NCBI RefSeq assembly: GCF_002116635.1
Contig: NZ_LQPW01000167.1
Span: forward strand, 1 to 64,000
Reading direction: 5' to 3'
DNA length: 64,000 nucleotides
From: Mycobacterium szulgai
GTDB taxonomy: Bacteria; Actinomycetota; Actinomycetes; Mycobacteriales; Mycobacteriaceae
The position numbers were made by a program, and so were the translations under genes. The notes beneath the pieces were generated by a model that worked only from the letters and a program-made list of their open reading frames with translations, ran no database searches and was not told the origin of the DNA. This document shows positions 36,705 through 46,174 of the stretch, in pieces (the first letter of the stretch is position 1; each line of letters opens with the position of its first letter).

Positions 36705-38209
36705 TGCCCGCACACCGCCTGCCCGACAACCGGCTTCCAGTACTGCTCAGCGCACATGAGCCGGACCTTATCGGTCAGGACGCCGCTGCCATCCTGGACT
36801 ATCTGGAGCACCACCGCGGCACCGAAGACGTCACCGCGGCCGTGGCCTCGACCTTACTGAGCACCCGGCGGCTGCGTCGCCACCGCGCGGTCATCCGGGC
36901 AGCCGGGCGTGCCGAACTGGAAGCCGGCCTGCGCGCGCTGGCAGCCGATGAACCGCATCAGCTGGTCGCCAGGTCCTCGGAAAACTCCGTATCGCGCACC
37001 GCGTTCGTCTTTCCCGGCCAGGGCAATCAGTGGCCGTCGATGGGCGCCGAAGCCTATCAGCGGCTTCCGGTGTACCGCGCCGAGGCGCAGCGCTGCGCGC
37101 AGGCCTTTGCGGCGGCGGGTTTGCCGTCACCGCTGTCCTATCTGCTGGCCGATTCCGATTCCGATTCCGATCGGCAATGGTCGCAAATCCACGTGCAGGG
37201 CGCACAATTCACGCACGCCGCCAGCCTGGCGCAGCTGTGGCGATGCTGCGGCGTGCTGCCTGACATCACCGTGGGGCACAGTTTGGGTGAGGTCGCGGCC
37301 GCCTATGTGGCCGGCGCCCTCGCGCTGCCGGACGCGGTTGCCGTCGTGGCGGCCCGCGCCACCGTGGTCGGCCGGCTTCCAGGCCGCTACGGCATGGCAG
37401 TGCTGGGGGTCGGTGCTGAGCGCGCCGAGCAACTGATCGCCGAAACGCCGGGCTGGCTGGAGGTCTCGGTGGTCAACTCGCCCTCGTCGAGTGTCGTTTC
37501 CGGTGATCGCGACGCGGTGGCCGGCATTGTGGGGTTGGCCAAGCAGAACGGCATATTCGTCCGCGAGCTCGACGTCGACTTTCCGGCACACACCAGCAAG
37601 CTCGAATCACTGCGCGCCACATTTGCCGACCTGCTGCCCACATCGGCGTTCCTGGACGCCCCGGTGGAGTTCGCCAGCTCGGCCCGCGGCGGCGTCGTCC
37701 GGGCCGATACCGATTTCGCCGTTTACTGGTACCAGAACCTGCGCAACACAGTCCGTTTCGACCACGCCGTGGCGACCGCCGCGCAGCGCGGGGCCGGCAC
37801 GTTCGTCGAAATGTCGGCGGAGCCGTCACTGGTGTATGCCCTGGGTGAGCTGGTCCAGGACGCGGTGCTGGTGACTTCCGGCCGCCGCGACGAGCCGTTC
37901 GTCGAGCACGTGTCAGCCAGCATCGTCGCCGCCGCCGTGGCCAATCCGGGTTACCGGTGGTCGACCTGGCCGACGTCGGCGGCCAGCAGCCGCTGTGGGG
38001 ATTCCCGAGCGCACCGATGCGCGCCGTGCGTCTGTGGGCCACGCCGGACCCGCTCCCGCCCGTTCCCGGCTTGGTGCCCGCCGTCTTCGCCGAGGAATGG
38101 CAGCCGCTCGCGGACGGCGAGGTCAGCCCCGCCAACCGGCCTTCCTGCGGCGTCGCAATCGTGGCGCCGGGCAATGCCGATGCCGGCGATCCAGTGGCGC
38201 GCCAGCTAA
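36701..38209 (+). CDS. Acyltransferase part of a split MbtD-like PKS (frameshifted near 37956)
   Basis: From ATG 36701 the frame encodes an N-terminal region and a full acyltransferase domain to about residue 418. It includes FPGQGNQWPSMG, nucleophile GHSLGEVAAAYV (Ser 194) and GDRDAVAGIV. The motif FPAHT stands where malonyl-specific enzymes have HAFH, so substrate choice is uncertain. After GYR (about 37955) the frame loses similarity and becomes Cys/Arg-rich until a stop at 38209. The KR-ACP half continues in another frame from 37957 with VVDLADVGGQQPLWG. Restoring one G after CGG near 37955 would make one protein of about 1015 residues, the length of MbtD. So this is a deletion, an assembly error or a programmed shift. 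An in-frame GATTCC hexamer repeat at 37151-37168 encodes Asp-Ser runs. Confidence 0.85.
   Translation: MMPAHRLPDNRLPVLLSAHEPDLIGQDAAAILDYLEHHRGTEDVTAAVASTLLSTRRLRRHRAVIRAAGRAELEAGLRALAADEPHQLVARSSENSVSRTAFVFPGQGNQWPSMGAEAYQRLPVYRAEAQRCAQAFAAAGLPSPLSYLLADSDSDSDRQWSQIHVQGAQFTHAASLAQLWRCCGVLPDITVGHSLGEVAAAYVAGALALPDAVAVVAARATVVGRLPGRYGMAVLGVGAERAEQLIAETPGWLEVSVVNSPSSSVVSGDRDAVAGIVGLAKQNGIFVRELDVDFPAHTSKLESLRATFADLLPTSAFLDAPVEFASSARGGVVRADTDFAVYWYQNLRNTVRFDHAVATAAQRGAGTFVEMSAEPSLVYALGELVQDAVLVTSGRRDEPFVEHVSASIVAAAVANPGYRWSTWPTSAASSRCGDSRAHRCAPCVCGPRRTRSRPFPAWCPPSSPRNGSRSRTARSAPPTGLPAASQSWRRAMPMPAIQWRAS
37151..37168 (+). repeat. (GATTCC)3 hexamer repeat in the AT domain
   Basis: Three perfect GATTCC copies followed by GATCGG encode alternating Asp-Ser. 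Copy change would alter length without a frameshift. It may be prone to slippage, but it is not the cause of the frame break 790 bp downstream. Confidence 0.6.
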
Positions 38210-39747
38210 CCGAAGCAGTAACGGCGCATGACGGTTGCTACTTGGCAGATCCCGATGAGGCGGAGATCGCAGTGCTGGTCGCGCCGCCACTCATGGCGCC
38301 CGACGCAGTGTCCGCCGCCCAGCAATTCGGCTCGGCGACAAGGCAACTCGACTACCAACGAGCCGTTGGTCAGCGCTGTCGGCGGGTCTGGCTGGTAACC
38401 ACCTCCGGTGAGCGGGTCGGTTCTGACACGCCCGCGGCCCTGCCGGGCCAAGCCGCGCTGGGCGCGATGCACCGCAGCGTCGGATTCGAATTCCCCGACC
38501 ACACCTTCGCCCATCTCGACCTGCCCAGCCGCAATATCGACGCGAACACCGCTCACGCGTGCGTTGGTGTGTTGCTGGGAGAGCAAACCGAGGTCGCCTG
38601 GCGCGACGGTTGTCTCGTCCGGACCCTGCAGGAATGCAGCGAACCCCCCGCTGAGCGCGTCCTGGATACGCCGGCACCCGACGATGTGGTGATCACCGGA
38701 GGCAGCGGAACCATCGGCCTGCGGTACGCCCGGCACTGCGTCGAAGCCGGCGCCCGGCGGGTGATCCTATTGAGCCGCAACGGCGTCGGCCAGGACGATC
38801 TGAACCGGTTGACTCACGGATATCCGGCGCAGGTCCATGCCCCGGCCTGCGACATCACCGACGCCGACGCGCTGTCGATGGTGGCCGAGCAGTTCGGCGG
38901 TGCGGGCGCTGCACTGCTGATTCACACCGCCGGAGCGGCCAGGTTCGCACCCCATGACCAACTCGGCGAGCAAGCTCTGGCAGAGGTGTTCTCGGCCAAG
39001 GTAACCGGGCTGGTCCGCATGACCGAGATCTGGCCACTGCGGCCTGACGCGCGAATCCTGTTGTGCTCCTCGGTATCCGGAGTCTGGGGCGGCTACGGAC
39101 ACGGTGCCTACGCGGCCTCCAACCGGATCCTGGACGTCCTGGCCGCCGACCTGCGGGCCAAGGGGCTGGACGCTATGGCGGTGCGCTGGGGGTTGTGGCA
39201 GGGCACCACGATTGCCGGCGCCGACGAAATCGCCCGCATCGAGCGATCCGGCTTGATCGCGATGGAGCCCGACGCAGCGGTTAGCGCCAGCCTGCGCCGC
39301 TACGGTGGCGACCCGCTGATTCTGGCCGCCGACTTCGACCGCCTGCGGGTGTTCTTCGAAAGCCAAGGCGTGTCAGTGCCTTTCATTGTGGCCGCCGACG
39401 AGGCAGATGACGATTCGCCGGCTGATTCCCAGAGTGCCGAACAACGGTCGGTCAGCGAGCTGGTGCGCGCCGAGATTGCGGCCGCGTTCAGCCTCGACGG
39501 ACCGGCGTCGGTCGACCTCAGTGCGGCGCTGGTCGACCTGGGCGCGGACTCGATGCTGGCGCTGGACCTGCGCGACCGGCTGCGCCGCTGGACCGGCCAA
39601 TCGGTGCCGGCGGCCCGATTGCTAGGCGGCATTACCGGCACCGAGCTGATCGACCTGCTGCAATCGGCTGCCGAACAACCCGCCGCGAGCCCCGAGCACA
39701 GTGCGAAACCCGAGAGACTGGAGAGGGCGGAATCCTCGCGTGACTGA
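37957..39747 (+). CDS. Ketoreductase-ACP part of the split MbtD-like PKS
   Basis: 596 residues in the frame that follows the AT part. The KR domain (about residues 240-440) has the NADPH motif VITGGSGTIGLRYARH, then IHTAGAARFAPHD, and the catalytic Ser-Tyr-Asn set in LCSSVSGVWGGYGHGAYAAS followed by Asn. There is no dehydratase or enoylreductase, so the unit added should stay a beta-hydroxy acid, as in mycobactin. The carrier domain (about 505-575) has GADSML with the phosphopantetheine Ser. It starts with a possible GTG at 37957 that lacks a ribosome binding site, which argues that it is really the second half of one gene. Its stop overlaps the NRPS start (GTG 39740). Confidence 0.85.
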   Translation: MVDLADVGGQQPLWGFPSAPMRAVRLWATPDPLPPVPGLVPAVFAEEWQPLADGEVSPANRPSCGVAIVAPGNADAGDPVARQLTEAVTAHDGCYLADPDEAEIAVLVAPPLMAPDAVSAAQQFGSATRQLDYQRAVGQRCRRVWLVTTSGERVGSDTPAALPGQAALGAMHRSVGFEFPDHTFAHLDLPSRNIDANTAHACVGVLLGEQTEVAWRDGCLVRTLQECSEPPAERVLDTPAPDDVVITGGSGTIGLRYARHCVEAGARRVILLSRNGVGQDDLNRLTHGYPAQVHAPACDITDADALSMVAEQFGGAGAALLIHTAGAARFAPHDQLGEQALAEVFSAKVTGLVRMTEIWPLRPDARILLCSSVSGVWGGYGHGAYAASNRILDVLAADLRAKGLDAMAVRWGLWQGTTIAGADEIARIERSGLIAMEPDAAVSASLRRYGGDPLILAADFDRLRVFFESQGVSVPFIVAADEADDDSPADSQSAEQRSVSELVRAEIAAAFSLDGPASVDLSAALVDLGADSMLALDLRDRLRRWTGQSVPAARLLGGITGTELIDLLQSAAEQPAASPEHSAKPERLERAESSRD

Positions 39748-42700
39748 TACCGACCAACGCGTGAAGCCAAGGCAGGACGCAATTACCCGACTATCCGATG
39801 GTCAGCGCCGGATGTTGTTCCTGCAGTCGATGGATCCGGCCAGTTCGGTGCTCAACGTCTGCGCGTCCTACCGCCTGACCGGCGCTGTAGACCTCGAGCG
39901 GCTGCACCGGGCGCTTGACGCCGTGGCGCTTCGACATCCGGTGCTGCGCACCACGTATGAGATCGACCGTCATGACGATTCCACCGGCCCGCGTCCGATG
40001 ATTCACGACGATCTGCGGCCCGGTTGGAGCCACCACGACTTGTGTGAGCTGACCGAACAGGCCCGGCAGCTGCGTCTGGAAGTGATCGCACAGCGAGAGT
40101 TTCGCCGTCCCTTCGATTTGACCGCCGACTCGCCGCTGCGGCTGGCCGCCGTGCGGCTGGGAGCCGAAGAGCTGGTCCTGTTGGTGACCGCACATCACAT
40201 CGCCTGGGACGACGGCTCGTGGACTCCATTCTTCGCCGACCTGACCCGCGCCTACCGTGACGGCGACCTGGACGGCACTCCCCTGCCGCCGGTGACCGCC
40301 ATGGGGACCCGCACCGACGATCTAGCCTACTGGCGCTCGTTGCTGTCGGATCTTCCTGAGCCACTGGAACTTCCAGGCCCCAGCGGCTCGGCGGTGCCCA
40401 GTACGTGGCGGGCCCAGCGGGCTTCGGTGCGGCTGCCGGCTCCTACCGTCGACAGCGCCACCGCGCTGGCCCGGCACAGTGGCACCACCCCCTACGCGGT
40501 GTTGCTGGCCGCGTTCTCGGCACTACTGCATCGCTACACCCATGCCACGGACTTCCTCATCGCGGCGCCGGTACTCAACCGCGGCGCCGGAACCGAGAGC
40601 GCGATCGGGTATTTCGGCAACACCGTGGTGGTACGTGCCCAACCGCAGCCGCGACAGACGTTTCGCGAGCTGCTGGCCCAAACCAACGACGGCGTCAACG
40701 GGGCCTTCGCCCACCAGCGCGTCAATCTGGACTGGCTGGTGAACGAATCAACCGCCGACCACGACCACGGCGCCGAACGGATGACCCGGGTGAGCTTTGG
40801 GATGCGCGAATCCGATGGCGCCGGCTTCAGCCCACCAGCGGTCCAGTGCCGGCGCGGCGAGCTGCGAGGCCAGTTCAGCCAGTTGCCACTGAGCCTCATG
40901 GTGGAGCTGGCGTCGGCCCGCGGCGACGGGCTGGTCGAAGCCGAATATCTCGGCGAGGTGCTGAACAATCAGCTGGCCAACCAGTTCCTCGACCATTTCA
41001 TCACCCTGCTCGACAGCGCCCTGGCCGACCCGGACGCCGCCCTGGAACGGCTGGCGCTGTTCGGTTCGGCCGAGGCCGAATGGTTGCGCGAAGCGGCGAC
41101 CGGCGAACGGTTTTCGACGCCCGCCACCACCCTGCCGGCGTTGGTGGCCGCGCGCGCGGCGTCTTCGCCCGACGCCCTCGCTGTCGTCTGCGATGGCCGC
41201 CAGTACAGCTACCGTCAAATCAACGAAGAAGCAAACCGGTTGGCGCACTGGCTGATTGATCAGCAAGTCGGCAGCGAGGACCGAGTCGCCGTGCTGCTGG
41301 ACAAGTCTCCCGAACTCGTCATAACAGCGCTGGGCGTGCTTAAGGCCGGCGCCGTCTATCTGCCCGTCGACCCGGCCTATCCCGACGACCGGCTGGCGTA
41401 CATCCTCGATGACGCCGAGGCCAAACTCGTGCTGCGCGAGCCGGTTACGGATCTCTCGAGGTATTCGTCCGCGGATCCGGGCCCCGACGAACTGATCCGG
41501 CCGCTGCGTCCCGACAACACCGCATATGTGATCTACACGTCGGGGTCGACCGGGCTGCCCAAGGGTGTGCCGGTGCCGCATGCGCCGGTCGCCGAATACT
41601 TCGTCTGGTTCGGCGACGAATACCAGGTCGACGAGACCGACCGGTTGCTGCAGGTGGCGTCGCCGGGATTCGACGTGTCCATCGCTGAAATCTTCGGGCT
41701 GCTGATCTGTGGTGGGCGGCTGGTGATTCCGCGGCCCGACGGACTGCGCGATATCGGCTATCTGACCGATCTGTTGCAGCGGGAGGGCATCACCTCGATG
41801 CATTTCGTCCCCTCGCTGCTGGGCCTGTTCTTGTCGCTGCCCGGCGTCAGCCAATGGCGCACCCTGCGCCGGGTGCCCATCGGTGGCGAGCCGCTGCCGG
41901 GCGAGATCGCCGACAAGTTCCACACCACCTTCGATGCGCTGCTGTACAACTTCTACGGCCCCACCGAAACCGTCATCAACACCACCAGCTACCAGGTGGA
42001 AGGCACCCAGGGCACCAGGATCGTGCCGATCGGGCGGCCCAAGATCAACACCCAGGTGTATGTGCTCGACGATGCGCTGCAGCCGGTGCCGGCCGGCGTC
42101 ATCGGCGAAATCTACATCGGCGGAACCCATGTCGCACACGGTTACCATCGGCGGCCGGCGCTTACCGCCGAACGCTTCGTCGCCGACCCGTTCACCCCCG
42201 GCGGGCGGCTGTACCGGTCGGGAGACCTGGCGCGCCGCAACACCGACGGCGACATCGAATTCGTCGGCCGCGCCGACGAACAGGTCAAGATTCGCGGCTT
42301 CCGCATCGAGCTCGGTGAGATCGCCGCGGCGATCTCGGTCGACCCCAGCGTCGGGCAGGCGGTCGTGGTCGCCGCGGATCTGCCACAGCTGGGCAAGAGC
42401 CTGGTCGGCTACATCACCGCGGCCGAAGGCGGCCCCGAAACCGTTGACCTGGAACGTATCCAGGCCCGGGTCGCCGCCGCGCTGCCCGACTACATGACTC
42501 CGGCGGCCTATGTCGTCCTCGACGAGATTCCGATCACCGCGCACGGCAAGATCGACCGGACTGCCCTCCCCCGGCCCGAGATCGCCTCCACGGCCGAATA
42601 TCGCGAGCCCACCACCGACAACGAACGCCGGATCGCCCAACTGTTCACCGACCTGCTCGGCCACCCCCGGGTCGGTGTCGACGACTCGTTCTTCGACTTG

Positions 42701-45700
42701 GGCGGGCACTCGCTGGCCGCGACCAAGCTGGTAGCCGCGATCCGATCCGGGTGCGGCGTGGAGCTCGGGATCCGCGATGTGTTCGAGCTCTCGACGGTCG
42801 GGCGTCTCGCCGAACGGATCGACGAACTGGCATCCGACACAGACAAGCCCAAGCGGCCCAGGCTGATCAAGACCTCCCACGACGGGCCGCTGCCAGTATC
42901 GGCCGCGCAATTGCGCACCTGGTTCGCCTACCAGATCGAGGGCCCCAGCGAAGTCAACAACATACCGTTCGCGGCCCGGTTGAGTGGGCCCTGCGACGTC
43001 GATGCCTTGGTCGCAGCCGTCGGCGATGTAGTGACCCGGCACGAAATCCTACGCACCACCTACACCGAAATCGACGGTGTGCCGCATCAAGTCGTGCACC
43101 CAGCCGCCGAGATTCCGGTGCGGCAGGCCACCGGCTCGGGCGAAGAGTGGTTGCAGCAGCAGCTGGACACCGAGCGCGGCTACCACTTCCAGCTGGACCG
43201 TGACTTGCCGGTGCGCGCCGCGGTGCTGCACACCGGTGACGAGCACGTGTTGTCGCTGGTGGTCCATCACATCGCGATCGACCACTGGTCGGGCGGGGTG
43301 CTGTTCGCCGACCTGCTCACCGCCTACCGCGCCCGGCACACCGGACAACAGCCGGCCTGGGCGCCGTTGCCGCTGCAGTACGCCGACTACGCGGCCTGGC
43401 AGGGCGAATTGCTGGCCGAAACGGAACAGGCCACCATCGCGGGGGTGCAACGCGACTACTGGACGCAGCAGCTGGAGGGAGTACCCGAGGACACCGGGCT
43501 GCGGCCGGATCTGCCGCGACAGCCGGTGCCCAGCGGAGCCGGTGACTCCGTCGAATTCAGTATCGACGCCCAGACCCGCGCCAAGCTCGCCGACATGTGC
43601 CGGCAGCTGGGCATCACCGAGTTCATGTTGTTGCAGACGGCGGTCGCGGTCGTGCTGCACAAGGCCGGTGGCGGCGTGGACATTCCGTTGGGCACACCGA
43701 TCGCGGCGCGCGCTGAACCCGAACTGGACCAGCTGATCGGCTTTTTCATCAACATCCTGGTGCTACGCAACGACCTGACCGGCAACCCGACGCTGCGCGA
43801 AGTACTGCGCCGCGCCCGGGAAACCGCGCTGGCCGCTTACACGCACCAGGATCTACCCTTCGACCGGGTGGTGGACGCGGTCAATCCGGTACGCTCGCTA
43901 TCCCGCAACCCGCTGTTTCAGGTCGTCGTGCACGTTCGGGATCACCTGCCCGCCGAACGCGTCGTCGACTCCGGTCCGGCCGGTGACACGCTGTTCACTG
44001 CGCTGGAGCCGACATTCGACATCGCGCACGCCGATCTCAGCGTCAACTTCTTCGCCACCGAGACCGGCTACAGCGGCAATATCCTCTTCCGTACCGAGCT
44101 ATATCACCGCAGCACGATCGAACGGCTGGCCGGCTGGCTGGGCCAGGTCATCAATGCCTTTGCCGGTGACGTCGACCAGACATTGCGCAACGTCCAATTG
44201 CTCGATCACGAAGAGCGGCAACGCATCCTGGCTTTCAGCCGAGGTCCTGAGCCACCGGCCGAGCGCCCGCTCACCATTGCCGCACTGCTGGAGCCGAGCC
44301 GGCAATGGGGCGCCGACCGCATCGCAATGCGCTGCGGCGACGAGCAGATCGATTACCCTGCGCTGCATCGTCGGTCGGACGCCTTCGCCCATCTGCTCGC
44401 CGATCACGGCGTCGGGCCCGGATCACTGGTGGGCCTGTCGACCCGACGCGGCATCGACATGGTGGTAGCACTCGTCGGCATCATGAAGGCCGGGGCCGGT
44501 TTCTTCCCGCTCGATCCCGGCTATCCCCTGGCCCGCAAACAGCTGATGCTCGACGATGTTAGGCCGCAAGTCGTCGTGGTAACCGGCGATGCCGTCGGCA
44601 CCATGCCGGATTCGCCTGGGGTGACGTTCATTTCGCTCGATGAGCCCAAAGTGCAAGAGGCCCTGGATGTTCCTGCAGCAAGCTCGCACCAGTTGCCCGC
44701 CGCTCATCCTGATGATCCGATGTACCTGGTGTTCACCTCCGGATCGACGGGCACACCCAAAGGTGTGCTGGGCACCCACCGTGCCATGACGAGCCGGCTG
44801 AACTGGCAGGTCTGGAATTATCCGGTGGCGGGCACAGATACCGAAGATATCCGGCTGGCGCAGGCGTCCTGGACCTTCCTCGAGGGCTGCATGGAGACGT
44901 TGGGCGGCCTGGCCGCCGGCGCCACCACGATCCTGGCCGACGACGCCGAGCATCGAGACCCCGAAGCCTTGGCGGCGCTGATCCAGCGTCACTCGGTGGC
45001 GCAGGTGACGGCGGTCCCCAGCCTGGTCTCGACGATCGTCGACGCCTGGCCCCAGGCGCTGCGCTCGCTGACCAGGCTGGTTTGCGGAGCCGAACCGATG
45101 ACGGTGTCCCTGCAGGAGCGGTTGCTGGCCACATGCGGCGGCCCGCAAGGACCCGAGCTACTGAACAACTTCGGCGCCACCGAGACGTCCGGCGCACTGG
45201 TCCGCGGACCGCTGACCCCACCGGTTCCTATTTTGGGCACCCCGATGCCCGACTCGCAGGTCTACCTGCTCGACGACGCGCTCAAACCGGTGCCGGTCGG
45301 AGTAGTCGGCGAGTTGTATTACGCGGGCAGCCAATTGGTGCGAGGTTACTGGAAACGCCCCGGCCTGACGGCGGCGCGATTCGTACCCAACCCGTATGCC
45401 CGGGAACCCGGCGCGCGGTTCTACCGCAGCGGCGACCGGGCCCGCTGGACCGAGGACGGCCGGCTCGAGTTCGTCGGCCGCGCCGACCATCAGGTGAAGG
45501 TGCGTGGCTTCCGCGTCGAACTCGGCGAAGTGGAGGCCGCGTTGAAGGCGGCCGACGACGTGGCCGCGGTGGCCGCGCGAACCTGGGATCTGCAGGGCAG
45601 TACCACGTTGGCCGGATATGTGGTGCCACATCGGCCGGCCGCCGACGATGCCGCCAAGGCGACATTCGCCTCCGCGGTGCGCGCCGAAGTAGCCAGCGTC

Positions 45701-46174
45701 CTGCCCGGATACATGATGCCGTCGTCGATCACCGTGCTCGACGAGATGCCGAAAACCGAGTCGGGCAAGTTGAACCGGCCCGGGCTGCCGCGGCCGGCCG
45801 TCAGCACGACGGGTCACGCCGACCCGCCGCAAACCAGCACGGAATGCGCGCTGGCAACGGTTTTCGCGGAGCTGCTCGCGACGCCGGAGGTGGGCCGCTT
45901 CGACGATTTCTTCGCGCTGGGCGGTGACAGCATCCTGTCGGTGCAGCTGGCCGCGCGAGCGCGCGCGGCCGGCCTGACGGTGAGCCCGCGGATGGTGTTC
46001 GAGAACCCGACCGTGCAGCGTCTAGCCGCCGCAGCCGATTCCGCCGGGCCCGACGCCGACGGGGCCGCACCAGATACCCACCACAAACCGATGACCACTT
46101 CAGGTCTGTCAGAGCAGGATCTGGCCGCAGTGACCCAGAGTTGGGGTGCGCCCGGCACGGGCGGCACGCCGTGA
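39740..46174 (+). CDS. Two-module NRPS, C-A-T-C-A-T (MbtE-like with an extra module)
   Basis: 2144 residues from GTG 39740, which overlaps the previous stop; GGAGAGG lies upstream. Domains: C1 (10-430; HHIAWDDGSW near 151), A1 (460-950; ASPGFDVSIAEIF, Asp 645; core TSGSTGLPKG; GKIDRTAL Lys), T1 (Ser 988 in FFDLGGHSLAA), C2 (1050-1490; HHIAIDHWSG, His where Gly is usual), A2 (1510-2020; TSGSTGTPKG; GKLNRP Lys), T2 (Ser about 2063 in GGDSILSV). There is no thioesterase. By hand alignment to GrsA the A1 pocket reads D-V-A-H-P-G-F-I-N. A2 reads L-E-M-T-V-G-N-G-A, so the alpha-amino-binding Asp is replaced by Leu 1714 with Glu 1715 beside it. MbtE as I remember it has only one A domain. Overlaps the next NRPS start. 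Confidence 0.92.
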   Translation: MTDTDQRVKPRQDAITRLSDGQRRMLFLQSMDPASSVLNVCASYRLTGAVDLERLHRALDAVALRHPVLRTTYEIDRHDDSTGPRPMIHDDLRPGWSHHDLCELTEQARQLRLEVIAQREFRRPFDLTADSPLRLAAVRLGAEELVLLVTAHHIAWDDGSWTPFFADLTRAYRDGDLDGTPLPPVTAMGTRTDDLAYWRSLLSDLPEPLELPGPSGSAVPSTWRAQRASVRLPAPTVDSATALARHSGTTPYAVLLAAFSALLHRYTHATDFLIAAPVLNRGAGTESAIGYFGNTVVVRAQPQPRQTFRELLAQTNDGVNGAFAHQRVNLDWLVNESTADHDHGAERMTRVSFGMRESDGAGFSPPAVQCRRGELRGQFSQLPLSLMVELASARGDGLVEAEYLGEVLNNQLANQFLDHFITLLDSALADPDAALERLALFGSAEAEWLREAATGERFSTPATTLPALVAARAASSPDALAVVCDGRQYSYRQINEEANRLAHWLIDQQVGSEDRVAVLLDKSPELVITALGVLKAGAVYLPVDPAYPDDRLAYILDDAEAKLVLREPVTDLSRYSSADPGPDELIRPLRPDNTAYVIYTSGSTGLPKGVPVPHAPVAEYFVWFGDEYQVDETDRLLQVASPGFDVSIAEIFGLLICGGRLVIPRPDGLRDIGYLTDLLQREGITSMHFVPSLLGLFLSLPGVSQWRTLRRVPIGGEPLPGEIADKFHTTFDALLYNFYGPTETVINTTSYQVEGTQGTRIVPIGRPKINTQVYVLDDALQPVPAGVIGEIYIGGTHVAHGYHRRPALTAERFVADPFTPGGRLYRSGDLARRNTDGDIEFVGRADEQVKIRGFRIELGEIAAAISVDPSVGQAVVVAADLPQLGKSLVGYITAAEGGPETVDLERIQARVAAALPDYMTPAAYVVLDEIPITAHGKIDRTALPRPEIASTAEYREPTTDNERRIAQLFTDLLGHPRVGVDDSFFDLGGHSLAATKLVAAIRSGCGVELGIRDVFELSTVGRLAERIDELASDTDKPKRPRLIKTSHDGPLPVSAAQLRTWFAYQIEGPSEVNNIPFAARLSGPCDVDALVAAVGDVVTRHEILRTTYTEIDGVPHQVVHPAAEIPVRQATGSGEEWLQQQLDTERGYHFQLDRDLPVRAAVLHTGDEHVLSLVVHHIAIDHWSGGVLFADLLTAYRARHTGQQPAWAPLPLQYADYAAWQGELLAETEQATIAGVQRDYWTQQLEGVPEDTGLRPDLPRQPVPSGAGDSVEFSIDAQTRAKLADMCRQLGITEFMLLQTAVAVVLHKAGGGVDIPLGTPIAARAEPELDQLIGFFINILVLRNDLTGNPTLREVLRRARETALAAYTHQDLPFDRVVDAVNPVRSLSRNPLFQVVVHVRDHLPAERVVDSGPAGDTLFTALEPTFDIAHADLSVNFFATETGYSGNILFRTELYHRSTIERLAGWLGQVINAFAGDVDQTLRNVQLLDHEERQRILAFSRGPEPPAERPLTIAALLEPSRQWGADRIAMRCGDEQIDYPALHRRSDAFAHLLADHGVGPGSLVGLSTRRGIDMVVALVGIMKAGAGFFPLDPGYPLARKQLMLDDVRPQVVVVTGDAVGTMPDSPGVTFISLDEPKVQEALDVPAASSHQLPAAHPDDPMYLVFTSGSTGTPKGVLGTHRAMTSRLNWQVWNYPVAGTDTEDIRLAQASWTFLEGCMETLGGLAAGATTILADDAEHRDPEALAALIQRHSVAQVTAVPSLVSTIVDAWPQALRSLTRLVCGAEPMTVSLQERLLATCGGPQGPELLNNFGATETSGALVRGPLTPPVPILGTPMPDSQVYLLDDALKPVPVGVVGELYYAGSQLVRGYWKRPGLTAARFVPNPYAREPGARFYRSGDRARWTEDGRLEFVGRADHQVKVRGFRVELGEVEAALKAADDVAAVAARTWDLQGSTTLAGYVVPHRPAADDAAKATFASAVRAEVASVLPGYMMPSSITVLDEMPKTESGKLNRPGLPRPAVSTTGHADPPQTSTECALATVFAELLATPEVGRFDDFFALGGDSILSVQLAARARAAGLTVSPRMVFENPTVQRLAAAADSAGPDADGAAPDTHHKPMTTSGLSEQDLAAVTQSWGAPGTGGTP

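Noticed and set aside
40748..43042. Long open frame antisense to the first NRPS (764 codons)
   Set aside because: Mirror of strongly biased third positions in the NRPS gene; the residue pattern is Gly/Arg/Asp-rich without domains.
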